Assembly (NCBI GenBank): GCA_002294045.1
Contig: DBEP01000007.1
Coordinates: 40,711 to 104,710, forward strand
Direction: 5' to 3'
DNA from: Lachnoclostridium sp. UBA903
GTDB lineage: Bacteria; Bacillota; Clostridia; Lachnospirales; Lachnospiraceae
DNA length: 64,000 nt
Shown: positions 15,986 to 23,762 of the stretch, piece by piece
Numbering within the stretch: the first letter of the stretch is position 1
Layout: each line of letters opens with the position of its first letter
The notes under the pieces: generated by a model
The model's database searches: none
What the model saw: only the letters and a program-made list of their open reading frames with translations
Told to the model about the DNA's origin: nothing
Translations under genes and position numbers: made by a program

Positions 15986-16094
15986 CCCAAATAATATATT
16001 TTTTATCCTATTTTTTGATAACTTTTCCCTCCTTTATATAGTTTTTGTACATTTTTAAGTAGTTTTTTTGAATTTATTTATGTAAATTCAACGT

Positions 16095-16123
16095 ATGTTA
16101 GCATATTGGTTTATGGATGTCAA
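16095..16123 (-). promoter_or_regulatory. Upstream promoter of the regulator operon
   Basis: On the minus strand TTGACA (16118-16123) and TAACAT (16095-16100) are 17 bases apart. The -35 is bracketed by ATTGGTTT (16105-16112) and AAACCAAT (16137-16144), another candidate operator. If used, the 5' leader is about 210 bases and includes the downstream dyads. Confidence 0.5.
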
Positions 16124-16234
16124 GCAAATTAATTAAAAAACCAATCTGTGATTTTATTTTTAGCATTTTCTACATTTTATCTGTGTTTTTTTTGGGGTCA
16201 TAAATCAAGAATAAACGAACTCTATAAGCACAAA

Positions 16235-16282
16235 AAAGGACTGGGCACCAGCTAATTTTAATCAGCTGGTGCCCAGTCCTTT
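16235..16282. terminator. Strong terminator after degV
   Basis: A perfect 19-bp stem (AAAGGACTGGGCACCAGCT with its complement at 16264-16282) with a 10-base loop. On the minus strand a TTTTTT tract follows, so it terminates the degV transcript. It also shields the sugar operon promoter region. Confidence 0.9.
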
Positions 16283-16319
16283 ATATAAAATCAATTATTA
16301 TTTATTTAAACTTAATTCT

Positions 16320-17198
16320 CTAAGAAATTTCCCTTCCTTCACCCATATAACAGATTCCCATGGCCCCCGGTCCGGAATGGGAACCAATACTTGGACTTAT
16401 CGTGTTCACCAGAATATTATTGGTCTGCAGCCTTTCCTTTATCAATTCCACGACATATTCCGCATCTTCTAAAACATCACCATGGACAACACATATGGTA
16501 TTATCCGGATTCCTGTATTTTCCAAGCTGCTTTTCCATATTATTTACTAAGGTAATCAGTGATTTTTTGCGGCCTCTGACAGTGCCCGCAGGAACCAGAG
16601 CTCCCTCATTATTAACTACTAAAATAGGTTTTACGTTAATCATGCTTCCTACAATAGCCGACATTTTAGATACCCGGCCGCCCCTTTGCAGATGAAATAA
16701 ATCGTCCACCGTAAACTGGACGCAGAAATTCAGCTTATGTGCCTCAATCCATTTGGCAATCTCATCAATATCTTTGCCGGCTTCCTTCATCTCCACTGCC
16801 TTCATCACTACCATTCCCTCGCCCATGGATGCATTCAGGGAATCCAGTACGAGGATTTTAGTTCCCGGATTCTCTTCACAGATCTCTAAAGCTCCGGTTA
16901 CAACATTACTGTGTCCTCCGCTTAACGTGGAAGAAAAGCTGATATGAAGGACATCCAGTTCCCTGTCAACATAGCCTTGAAAAGTCTCCCGGATAACGGC
17001 AGGATTGCTTGCCATAGTCGTAGGCATAAAACCGCTTCTCATCTTATCATAAAATTCCTTCGGCGTCAGGTTTATTTCATCTCCATAGGTAATGCCGTCG
17101 ATATCATAATAATGGGGTATAATTCCAATATTTTTATCTCTAATATATTCCGGTAATAAATCACAGTTTGAATCTGCTGTAATGACAAAATCCCTCAT
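16320..17198 (-). CDS. DegV family fatty-acid-binding protein
   Basis: A 292-residue DegV (FakB-like) protein. Family members bind a fatty acid and present it to the kinase FakA for phosphorylation in phospholipid synthesis. The N-terminal FVITADSNCDLLPEYI matches the family opening. Lipid-site segments include HISFSSTLSGGHSN (about 82-95, with the conserved Ser region) and LDSLNASMGEGM. The C-terminal domain has VDDLFHLQRGGRVSKM and the final SIGSHSGPGAMGICYMG, all typical. It is a single-gene unit with AAAGGAGA before the ATG and a strong terminator. A second DegV lies at 22507-23343. Confidence 0.93.
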   Translation of the reverse strand: MRDFVITADSNCDLLPEYIRDKNIGIIPHYYDIDGITYGDEINLTPKEFYDKMRSGFMPTTMASNPAVIRETFQGYVDRELDVLHISFSSTLSGGHSNVVTGALEICEENPGTKILVLDSLNASMGEGMVVMKAVEMKEAGKDIDEIAKWIEAHKLNFCVQFTVDDLFHLQRGGRVSKMSAIVGSMINVKPILVVNNEGALVPAGTVRGRKKSLITLVNNMEKQLGKYRNPDNTICVVHGDVLEDAEYVVELIKERLQTNNILVNTISPSIGSHSGPGAMGICYMGEGREIS

Positions 17199-17460
17199 TA
17201 TATAACTGTCTCCTTTAATAATATTTGTTTATGGAACCTGAATTAGTGTTATGAAATTTATAAATTATGTAAACTACTACCTCCCTATTTTACCTGATCT
17301 GCCACTAATATGCAACTAATTTCCCAAAAATATTAACTTTTTGTTTATTTGAATTTTATATTTATTTTATAATTTTTCCCATAATATTTATATTTTTCAG
17401 CAAGTAACCCTATGATTCCTGATTTCATATAATACAGTATAACTAAATCAGGAGGAATAT

Positions 17461-18090
17461 ATGGGAGAACTTTTAAGAATTGACCACGTAAGTTATAGCT
17501 ACCATAGCCTGGAGTGTGAGACACCTGCACTTTCAAATGTTTCCCTCCATGTAAATGAAGGTGAATTCCTCGCAATTGTAGGACCCAGCGGGTGCGGCAA
17601 ATCAACCCTTTTATCACTGATTGCAGGGCTAATCAGTCCTGATACAGGTGGTATTTATATAAATAATAAAGATATAAAATCATCCGGCAAAAATATCGGT
17701 TATATGCTGCAAAAGGATCATCTGCTGGAATGGCGCTCTACTTTACGTAATCTAACCCTGGGATTAGAAATCCAACATAAATTGACAGAAAGCAGTTATG
17801 TTTTAATTAATGATATGCTGGCAACCTATGGCTTAATCACATTTAAAAATGCAAAACCCTCGGAATTATCAGGCGGTATGAGACAAAGAGCGGCACTGAT
17901 CCGGACTTTATTGCTGGAACCGGATATATTGCTTCTTGATGAACCTTTTTCGGCACTGGACTACCAGACCCGTATTGAAGTTTCCGACGATATCTGGGGG
18001 ATTATCCGTAAGGAACAGAAAACCGCCATTTTAATCACCCACGATATATCAGAAGCAATCCATACTGAAATACTGGTCATCTGTCCGTAA
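17461..18090 (+). pseudogene. ABC transporter ATP-binding protein (SsuB/TauB type), 5' part of an interrupted gene
   Basis: The ATPase of a nitrate/sulfonate/taurine/thiamin-precursor-type importer. Walker A GPSGCGKST (about residues 40-48), Q-loop YMLQKDHLLEWRS, signature LSGGMRQRA, Walker B ILLLDEPFSALD and H-loop ITHDISEAI are all present. After SEAI (codon 200) the frame enters foreign DNA and ends HTEILVICP instead of the expected SMANRVIVLTPRPG, which is found 2.84 kb downstream at 20897-21079. The native gene would encode 257 residues. The start ATG follows a perfect AGGAGG. The 5' part keeps every catalytic motif, so a truncated product could fold, but it lacks the family C-terminus. 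Confidence 0.9.
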
Positions 18091-18102
18091 TCTACAGGAT
18101 TC

Positions 18103-18129
18103 ACCATTTTTTTTATTCTGCATATAATG
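18103..18129 (+). promoter_or_regulatory. Sigma-K-like (mother-cell) promoter of the coat-like gene
   Basis: AC (18103-18104), a 16-base spacer and CATATAATG (18121-18129) match the sigma-K pattern AC-N16-CATANNNTA except for the last base. It lies 30 bases before the ATG of the Pro/Gly/Tyr-rich gene. Match by eye only. Confidence 0.45.
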
Positions 18130-18159
18130 AAAAAAAATGATAAAGGAGTGTATAACATT

Positions 18160-18366
18160 ATGTCAATTGATAACACAAAACTGCATCAGTGTGATTGTCC
18201 ATCCTGCAGAGACCCCTGGAGACCGCCTTATTGGGGACCAGGACCCGGCAGACCGCCTTACTGGGGACCAGGAAGGCCGCCATACAGAAGACCCCCTTAC
18301 AGAAGACCCGGCAGACCCCCTTATGGCCCCATAAGGTCGCCCTATGGATGCAAACCTTATTGCTAG
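18160..18366 (+). CDS. Pro/Gly/Tyr/Arg-rich small protein, spore-coat-like
   Basis: A 68-residue protein. The start is ATG at 18160 after AAAGGAGTG; an earlier in-frame ATG at 18127 lacks a site. The N-terminus MSIDNTKLHQCDCPSC carries three Cys in a CDCPSC motif. The rest is low-complexity repeats of RPPYWGPG and RPPYRRP, ending GCKPYC. Such Tyr/Pro/Gly-rich, Cys-capped basic proteins resemble cross-linkable spore coat proteins, but no family is recognised. It sits inside the recombinase element behind a sigma-K-like promoter and is followed by a small hairpin with T-tract (about 18482-18505). The coat role is inference. Confidence 0.7.
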   Translation: MSIDNTKLHQCDCPSCRDPWRPPYWGPGPGRPPYWGPGRPPYRRPPYRRPGRPPYGPIRSPYGCKPYC

Positions 18367-18369
18367 TGA

Positions 18370-18875
18370 TATCATATAATTTTTTCTTATCCCCAATTGT
18401 CCTATTCCTAATATGATTGACCTGTATACAATAAATATTAATTATTTATTGCTGCTATATAATTCCGATCCCGCCGCAGAGCGCTCCAAAGCGGAGTGTT
18501 TTTATCTCATAAGGCGAACTTTCTTATGAGATAATTAAGGGTCTGGCTTGCCGGGCTCTGGCGCTGTCGCGCTGTCGCCTAAGTGACAAATTTCCGTTGC
18601 GCGTCATGCGCATCTCCCCTGGAGGGTTATTATTTCATAGGCCTAATTTTCCTATGAGATAATAAAGATTCCGCTCTGCAGAATCACCGTGCCGCTTGCG
18701 GGTATGCAGTGCATCTTCTATCCGCAGGTGTGCACGTTCCACGAAGGCTTTACTGTATAGACCATATAAAATCTCCTTTACAGCAAAAAAGAGTTTTCCC
18801 TAACAGACTATTTGCACCGCTGCCGGGCTCCGGCGGCTGTTTCCTTTTCCCGGGCGTGTTGTCCGGCGGAGCTTA
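18370..18875. repeat. Dispersed structured repeat, copy 2, with two AT-rich hairpins
   Basis: A non-coding stretch inside the element. Hairpin TTATCTCATAAG/CTTATGAGATAA (18502-18534) is followed by a GC-rich segment, then TGTCGCCT/AGTGACA (about 18572-18587), CGTCATGCGCATC (about 18602-18614) and hairpin TTATTATTTCATAGG/CCTATGAGATAATAA (18627-18665). The order of the last three modules repeats copy 1 at 1545-1646. The plus-strand frame at 18709-19194 has no ribosome site and opposes the small gene, so I do not call it. Confidence 0.55.
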
Positions 18876-19049
18876 CTATTTAGCAGGACTTCCGGTTTCA
18901 CCCTGCATTACAAGTCTCTCATACAATTTTATCCTTATATCCTCAGGCTGTTTCATAAGCTGGGAATACATTAATTCAGCTATAATATATCCCCTTGTTT
19001 TATCTATGTATTCTTTCGCTTCTTCCGCATTATTTATAATTATATTCAA
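18876..19049 (-). CDS. Small helical protein of the recombinase element
   Basis: A minus-strand frame of 57 residues from TTG at 19049, chosen because GGAGGTGG lies 5 bases upstream; an ATG at 19064 in the same frame precedes that site. The product is charged and helical (AEEAKEYIDKTRGYIIAELM, MKQPEDIRIKLYERLVMQ). No family is recognised. It lies divergent from the recombinase and just upstream of it, the usual place for a small accessory factor. A recombination directionality factor is one possibility, with no sequence proof. Confidence 0.5.
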   Translation of the reverse strand: MNIIINNAEEAKEYIDKTRGYIIAELMYSQLMKQPEDIRIKLYERLVMQGETGSPAK

Positions 19050-19231
19050 GAATACCACCTCCATTATATTTATGCCGGCAGGCCTGTATTTGTTTCGTAA
19101 AACAGAGATTAACTCAGGCAGCTTTTATTTAATTTCTAAATTACCAGATAAATCAAGTTATGTTATTTTCGCAGCTGCAAACAGTCATTTTTAATTGTCG
19201 CTGCCGATATAATTTTAATGGGGTGAACACC

Positions 19232-20866
19232 ATGAATATAGCTATCTACAGCAGGAAGTCCAAATATTCGGAAAAAGGCGACTCTATAGATAATCAGATT
19301 CAATACTGCAAAGAATATGCCGAAATACATCTTTCCCATATTCCGGACAAAAAATATGTTATTTATGAAGACGAAGGTTTTTCCGCTGCCAATACGGCAA
19401 GGCCGCAATTCCAAAAGCTCCTTAAGGATATCAAAAATCATTCCGTTGATATGCTGATGTGTTACCGGCTGGACCGGATTAACAGAAATGTATCCGATTT
19501 TTCAAAGACCCTGGATATTTTGGAACAACATGAAGTTTCTTTTATATCTGCCACTGAAAATTTCGATACCTCCACACCTATGGGAAAAGCAATGATTTAT
19601 ATCGCATCCGTATTTGCTCAGCTAGAGCGGGAAACAACGGCGGAACGGGTCAGGGATAATATGCTTGCGCTTTCCCATACCGGCAGGTGGCTGGGTGGAT
19701 TAGCTCCGCTGGGTTATGATTCGGAAGTAATCCCGTATCTGGATGAAAACTGTAAGGAGCGGCAGCTGTACCGGCTGATACCCGTAGAAACGGAGCTGAC
19801 AACCGTTAGATTGCTTTTTTATAAATATATGGAAACGAAAAGTTTGTCACAGGTTGAAACTTACTGCCTTGTCAATCACATTAAAACACAAAAAAACTGC
19901 GATTTTACCAAAAGTTCTATTGCTTTAATTCTCCAGAATCCGACCTACTGCATTGCGGATACCGACGCATACGGATATTTTCATTCCTTAGGCTGCATTA
20001 TGGCAAACGATTTAAAAGCTTATAACGGGAAACAGGGAATCCTGTGCTATAACCGTACAAAGCACCTGGGCGGCAGAAAACAAAAAAAACGCCCCTCCTG
20101 TGAGTGGGTAATTGCAATCGGTAAGCACGAAGGTATCATAAACGGAAGAGACTATGCCCATGTACAAAATCAAATTAAACAAAATAAATCAAAAGGAACC
20201 CCGCGGACCGAAACCTCAAACATAGCACTGCTGTCCGGTAAAATAATCTGCTCTGACTGCGGCTCCAGGCTGAGAATTAAAAACATCCAGAGGAAAGAAA
20301 AAAAAATTTATTTCAGTTATGTTTGTGAAATGAAGGTATTATCGAAAGGTTCCAGATGCCGGATGCATAATATACCCGGGAATAGAATGGACTCCGGTGT
20401 CCTTGAAATAATAAGCGGACTGCTCGCTGCCGGTGATCCGGATACCAATTACATACCTTATCTGAAAAAAAAGGAACATCTCATATTGGGAACGGCTCAT
20501 GGCCGGAACAAGAAACTGGAGACACTTCAAAAGGAAGAACACGATTTAAATAACACCATACGGAATCTATTATCCCAGATGGTACAAAATCCCTCTCACC
20601 TAACCGTAAAATATGTACTTCCTAAACTGGAGGAACTGGACAAAAAACTGAACTGTATTCAAAAAGAAATCGAAAGTTTATCGGTTACGGCAGCATATAA
20701 TACATTACCGGCCGGTACGATAGACTCCCTATACCGTAATCTGGCCTACATTCCTGTACTATTGCAGGAAACCGGTATGATTCAAAAAAAGCTTGCACTG
20801 GATTCCCTGATTGAAAAAATCGACTGGGACGGGACCGACGCATATGTCACTTTAAAAACCCAATAA
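19232..20866 (+). CDS. Large serine recombinase (site-specific integrase/excisionase)
   Basis: 544 residues from ATG at 19232 (GGGGTG upstream); an earlier in-frame ATG at 19160 has no site. The N-terminal resolvase domain (about 1-150) has the catalytic Ser in YSRKS, and DMLMCYRLDRINRN and GKAMIYIASVFAQLERE typical of the family. The Recombinase domain (about 160-270) includes GGLAPLGYDSE. A zinc ribbon (about 330-395) is seen as CSDCGSRLRI, with YVC and C partners. A C-terminal coiled coil (about 420-500) follows. This is the family of phage serine integrases, TnpX and SpoIVCA. It should cut at the GA core of the flanking sites. Its promoter is unclear: GTCATTTT (19184) and GATATAAT (19206) weakly resemble sigma-E boxes but sit very close to the start. 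Confidence 0.94.
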   Translation: MNIAIYSRKSKYSEKGDSIDNQIQYCKEYAEIHLSHIPDKKYVIYEDEGFSAANTARPQFQKLLKDIKNHSVDMLMCYRLDRINRNVSDFSKTLDILEQHEVSFISATENFDTSTPMGKAMIYIASVFAQLERETTAERVRDNMLALSHTGRWLGGLAPLGYDSEVIPYLDENCKERQLYRLIPVETELTTVRLLFYKYMETKSLSQVETYCLVNHIKTQKNCDFTKSSIALILQNPTYCIADTDAYGYFHSLGCIMANDLKAYNGKQGILCYNRTKHLGGRKQKKRPSCEWVIAIGKHEGIINGRDYAHVQNQIKQNKSKGTPRTETSNIALLSGKIICSDCGSRLRIKNIQRKEKKIYFSYVCEMKVLSKGSRCRMHNIPGNRMDSGVLEIISGLLAAGDPDTNYIPYLKKKEHLILGTAHGRNKKLETLQKEEHDLNNTIRNLLSQMVQNPSHLTVKYVLPKLEELDKKLNCIQKEIESLSVTAAYNTLPAGTIDSLYRNLAYIPVLLQETGMIQKKLALDSLIEKIDWDGTDAYVTLKTQ

Positions 20867-20896
20867 GCGTGTATAAGCATTTCCGTAGGGATAGGT

Positions 20897-21079
20897 GAAG
20901 CTATTTCCATGGCTAACCGGGTTATTGTACTGACGCCCCGCCCCGGTACCGTGAAATGCGTTGTTGATATTAATTTAACCGTTGATGAGAAAACTCCGTT
21001 TCGCTCCAGAAGTGCTCCTGAATTCAAGGATTACTTCAATTTAATATGGAAGGAGTTAAGTCAAAATGAAAATCAGTAA
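20897..21079 (+). pseudogene. ABC transporter ATP-binding protein (SsuB/TauB type), 3' part of the interrupted gene
   Basis: An open frame without a start that encodes the missing C-terminus of the ATPase at 17461: EAISMANRVIVLTPRPG, then a tail of about 43 residues ending ELSQNENQ. EAI is shared with the 5' part at the GAAGC junction. The stop TAA at 21077-21079 overlaps the permease ATG (21066) by 14 bases, the coupling expected of an intact ATPase-permease operon. The absence of frame damage suggests recent insertion or selection for precise excision. Confidence 0.9.
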
Positions 21080-21884
21080 AAAAAAATTACTTAATTCAAC
21101 CCAGCTTTCTCCTTCCCACAAAGCTTATCTGCTGAATTATTTGAAAATGATAAGGAATGTCCGCATCTATCAGATACTAATCATCTTATGCTTTATTGCC
21201 GCATGGGAAATAGCAACCTGGCTTGGCATCCTGGATTCCTTTATATTCAGCAGTCCCTCAAGAGTTATAAAAAGTTTTTTGGAGATGGCGGCAGACGGAA
21301 GCATTTTTTATCATATTGGCGTAACTTTATTGGAAACTTTTATAAGCTTTACACTTGTTATCCTGATTGGTATTCTTTTTGCCGTTATTTTATGGTGGAA
21401 TAGAAGTATAGCCAAAGTACTTGAACCCTATCTGGTGGTCTTAAACAGCCTTCCCAAGACGGCACTGGCTCCCGTTTTTATCGTATGGCTCGGAAATAAT
21501 ATGAAAACCATTATTGTAGCTGCCGTATCGGTAGCTGTTTTTGGAAGCATCATAACCTTATACACGGATTTCATTAATGTGGAGGAGGATAAGATTAAAT
21601 TAATCCGTACCCTTGGGGGCAGTAAGAGGGATGTCCTCTTTAAAGTAATCATCCCAAGTAATATCCCTTCCGTTATCAGTGTTATGAAGGTCAATATCGG
21701 CTTATCCTTAGTGGGTGTTATAATCGGAGAATTCCTGGCGTCCAAAGCCGGACTAGGCTATCTTATTATTTACGGCAGCCAGGTATTTAAGCTTGACTGG
21801 GTTATTATGTCAATTGTTATTTTATGTATTTTAGCAACCGGCTTATACCAATTATTGGCTTACTTTGAGAACAAGTACAAATAA
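21066..21884 (+). CDS. ABC transporter permease (SsuC/TauC type)
   Basis: A 272-residue BPD_transp_1 permease. A first helix near residues 36-52 (YQILIILCFIAAWEIATWL) is followed by PSRVIKSFLEM typical of nitrate/sulfonate/taurine permeases. The EAA-like loop is near 170-190 (KIKLIRTLGGSKRDVLFKVIIPS), and IGEFLASKAGLGYLI follows. It partners the interrupted ATPase. With the ATPase gene split and no ribosome site of its own beyond GGAG at 21050, its translation may depend on coupling to the ATPase 3' part. No binding-protein gene is nearby, so the substrate is unknown. Confidence 0.92.
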   Translation: MKISKKKLLNSTQLSPSHKAYLLNYLKMIRNVRIYQILIILCFIAAWEIATWLGILDSFIFSSPSRVIKSFLEMAADGSIFYHIGVTLLETFISFTLVILIGILFAVILWWNRSIAKVLEPYLVVLNSLPKTALAPVFIVWLGNNMKTIIVAAVSVAVFGSIITLYTDFINVEEDKIKLIRTLGGSKRDVLFKVIIPSNIPSVISVMKVNIGLSLVGVIIGEFLASKAGLGYLIIYGSQVFKLDWVIMSIVILCILATGLYQLLAYFENKYK

Positions 21885-21894
21885 TTTAAGTACC

Positions 21895-21932
21895 ATTGGT
21901 TCGGGCAGGCTTTTTAACATGCCCGAACCAAT
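21895..21932. terminator. Bidirectional terminator after the permease
   Basis: ATTGGTTCGGGCA (21895-21907) pairs perfectly with TGCCCGAACCAAT (21920-21932) over a 12-base loop. It sits between convergent genes and overlaps the stop codon of the minus-strand gene by one base. Confidence 0.8.
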
Positions 21933-22363
21933 TACATATTTGGGAGAGTAGTTAGCGTATCGGCTTTTACAAGATGCCTGTCCTGCCTCCACTGAGGAGC
22001 TACTCCATCATCGCCCCAATATTCGTCCAATTTTTTTATTTTACCGTTTATTATTTCAAAAAACGATGTAACATGAAAGGATATCTCATTTGTCCACACA
22101 CGCGTAACGGTAACGGCAATTCTTCCAGCCTGTTCAATCCGCTCAACCTCGCCATTCCAGTTTCCCGGATAATCGCAGTTAGCTCTCATAAACTCTTCAA
22201 CATTAAACTGCTCATTTGTATTATGCCACCTGATACAGGCATCTTCATGAAAGTATTTTCTTAATATTTCTTCGTTCTGTGCCGTAATACAATTCCAATA
22301 CTGCTTTATAAAGCTTTCAATATCCACGTATTTCCTCCCTGCAAATTCCATCTTACTTAACAT
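21932..22363 (-). CDS. NTF2-like (SnoaL-type) protein
   Basis: A 143-residue cytoplasmic protein with the cone-shaped NTF2-like fold pattern: an N-terminal helix IESFIKQYWNCITAQNEEILRK, then FHEDACIRWHNTNEQFNVEEF, and beta strands with VTVTRVWTNEISFHVTSFFEI and GKIKKLDEYW. Members range from polyketide cyclases to small-molecule binding proteins, so no activity can be assigned. A lone gene read toward the shared terminator, with a GGGAGG-like site before its ATG. Confidence 0.75.
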   Translation of the reverse strand: MLSKMEFAGRKYVDIESFIKQYWNCITAQNEEILRKYFHEDACIRWHNTNEQFNVEEFMRANCDYPGNWNGEVERIEQAGRIAVTVTRVWTNEISFHVTSFFEIINGKIKKLDEYWGDDGVAPQWRQDRHLVKADTLTTLPNM

Positions 22364-22506
22364 GGGGATTCCCGATTAAATCATTGATTAAATTATGGCA
22401 TCACAATATATAAAATTCTACCTTTTTATCCCATTAATTCTCAGCTGCCAACAATCCACTCCATCCTTTTGGATAATACGGGGCTTCTCGAAACATATCT
22501 TGAAAT

Positions 22507-23343
22507 CTAATAGCTTACAATAATTCCGCCGTCTCCTGCATACATGGTGCTTACGCCGGCCGTATCCACTATAAAGCTGTCCATAAAAGGAACCCGCCTT
22601 AATATCTCCTCTTTAACATTTAATGCCCTGTTGTAATTATTACAATGCGCTATGGCCAAGGTTCTTTCCTCTGGCTTTTGGACATCCTTTTCAATCAGGT
22701 CGGCCATCAGAGTTAAGGCCTTTTGTATTCCCCTGGCCTGGTCAAGCTTACATATGGTACCCTCTGCCGTACCTGCCATTACCGGTTTAATATTCAGTAC
22801 ACTGGTTAAAATTGCTTTAATACCGGTCAGACGTCCGCTTTTACGTAAAGTATCCAGATTTTCCAATACAAACTTTGTACTTAATTTCTCTTTAAATGCT
22901 TTTACTAAATTTATTATTTCCTGGAAACCCTTTCCTGCTTCTGCATATTCCTGTATTTTTTTAGCAATCAAGGTCTGGCAGACCGATGCGGAACATGAAT
23001 TAAATACTTCTATGTTTTTATGGGGATGCTCTTCTAAGTATAATTTTCTGCCAAGTACCGCACTGTTATAAGAGCCGCTTAAATTAGCCGATAAAGTAAC
23101 CACATACACATCTTCTTTCCCGCCGTAAAGTTTCATATAAGCTTCCGGAGACGGACAGGAAGATTTGGGACTGTTCGGACTTGCTGCCACAATCTTTAAA
23201 AATTCTTTCTGGTCAAAAGTATCATCATCGATAATTGTTTTATCATCTATCTGCAAAGTCAGGGGAACCAATTGGTAATGCCTGTCTTTCTTCATACTTT
23301 CTGTTAAATCCGTACAGCTATCCACAATTATTTTGTAAGTCAT
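22507..23343 (-). CDS. DegV family fatty-acid-binding protein
   Basis: A 278-residue second DegV (FakB-like) protein, divergent from the one at 16320. Visible are KIIVDSCTDLTESMKKD, VVTLSANLSGSYNSAVLG (fatty-acid-site Ser region, about 79-96), LENLDTLRKSGRLTGIKAI and the C-terminal HCNNYNRAL and FIVDTAGVSTMYAGDGGIIVSY. The canonical family ending (HxGPG) is replaced by YAGDGG, seen in one DegV subgroup. Different DegV paralogues often prefer different acyl chains. Monocistronic, with TAGGAGG before the ATG. Confidence 0.92.
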   Translation of the reverse strand: MTYKIIVDSCTDLTESMKKDRHYQLVPLTLQIDDKTIIDDDTFDQKEFLKIVAASPNSPKSSCPSPEAYMKLYGGKEDVYVVTLSANLSGSYNSAVLGRKLYLEEHPHKNIEVFNSCSASVCQTLIAKKIQEYAEAGKGFQEIINLVKAFKEKLSTKFVLENLDTLRKSGRLTGIKAILTSVLNIKPVMAGTAEGTICKLDQARGIQKALTLMADLIEKDVQKPEERTLAIAHCNNYNRALNVKEEILRRVPFMDSFIVDTAGVSTMYAGDGGIIVSY

Positions 23344-23612
23344 ACATTCATCCTCCTAAAAATCTTTAAATATTTAATTTATAAATTACATATATTGGTA
23401 ATTACAACCATGTAATTTTATATTCCTTACTATGATATACGGTTTTTATTACTATCAATCATAGCATACAATATTAATTTTTTAAAGTACTTTTCATTAA
23501 GACATTATAAATATTTTCTAAATTTTATATTTAATTGAACAAATTTCCTATCATAATTTATTATAATTTGCTGCTGAAAAAATTTTTATACCATTCAATA
23601 ATAAAATATGGC
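23344..23612. other. AT-rich intergenic DNA
   Basis: The upstream region of the second degV gene and the far side of the htpG terminator. Very AT-rich; no reading frame or convincing consensus promoter is seen. Confidence 0.5.
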
Positions 23613-23651
23613 TTTTTATACAATAGAACGTAATTTCCTATTGTATAAAAA
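23613..23651. repeat. AT-rich hairpin resembling the dispersed repeat module
   Basis: TTTTTATACAATAG and CTATTGTATAAAAA form a perfect stem with loop AACGTAATTTC. Loop and layout resemble the second hairpin at 18627-18665 (loop CCTAATTTT), suggesting a related family. It lies directly after the htpG terminator. Confidence 0.45.
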
Positions 23652-23654
23652 AAA

Positions 23655-23709
23655 CTGTTAACAAAACAAGTACTTACAAGCTAGAAGTAAATACCTGTTT
23701 TGTTAACAG
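23655..23709 (-). terminator. htpG terminator
   Basis: A 23-bp stem (CTGTTAACAAAACA... with ...TGTTTTGTTAACAG, two G-U pairs) followed on the minus strand by eight T. A direct repeat, TTTGTTAACAGCCTTTCAA, occurs twice in 23698-23736 next to it. Confidence 0.85.
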
Positions 23710-23762
23710 CCTTTCAATTTGTTAACAGCCTTTCAATAAGTATTTGCAGGAAAGTTTCCGTA

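Larger units (their letters stand above)
18052..20901 (+). mobile_element. Serine-recombinase element interrupting the ABC ATPase gene
   Basis: A 2845-bp insertion bounded by a shared GAAGC (18052-18056 and 20897-20901). Recombining the two copies restores the frame exactly (…HDIS + EAI + SMANRV…). The inferred circular junction has an imperfect dyad, GTA-G-GGAT with ATCC-A-TAC (20885-20892 and 18058-18065). The inferred empty site has another (CGATATATCA / AGCTATTTCC). Both are centred on GA inside GAAGC, as expected for large serine recombinases cutting at a two-base core. Cargo: a coat-like gene, a structured repeat, a small minus-strand gene and the recombinase. No transposase or phage structural gene is present. 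Confidence 0.85.

Noticed and set aside
17461..18090. Reading the truncated ATPase as an ordinary 209-residue protein
   Set aside because: The missing C-terminus is found in frame at 20897-21079, so the short form is the product of an insertion, not a natural end.
18709..19194. 161-codon plus-strand frame inside the recombinase element
   Set aside because: No ribosome site, odd composition, overlaps the better-supported minus-strand small gene and part of the repeat; judged antisense noise.
19184..19213. Sigma-E-like promoter for the recombinase (GTCATTTT, GATATAAT)
   Set aside because: The predicted start would fall on the ribosome site itself and two -10 positions mismatch; too weak to annotate.
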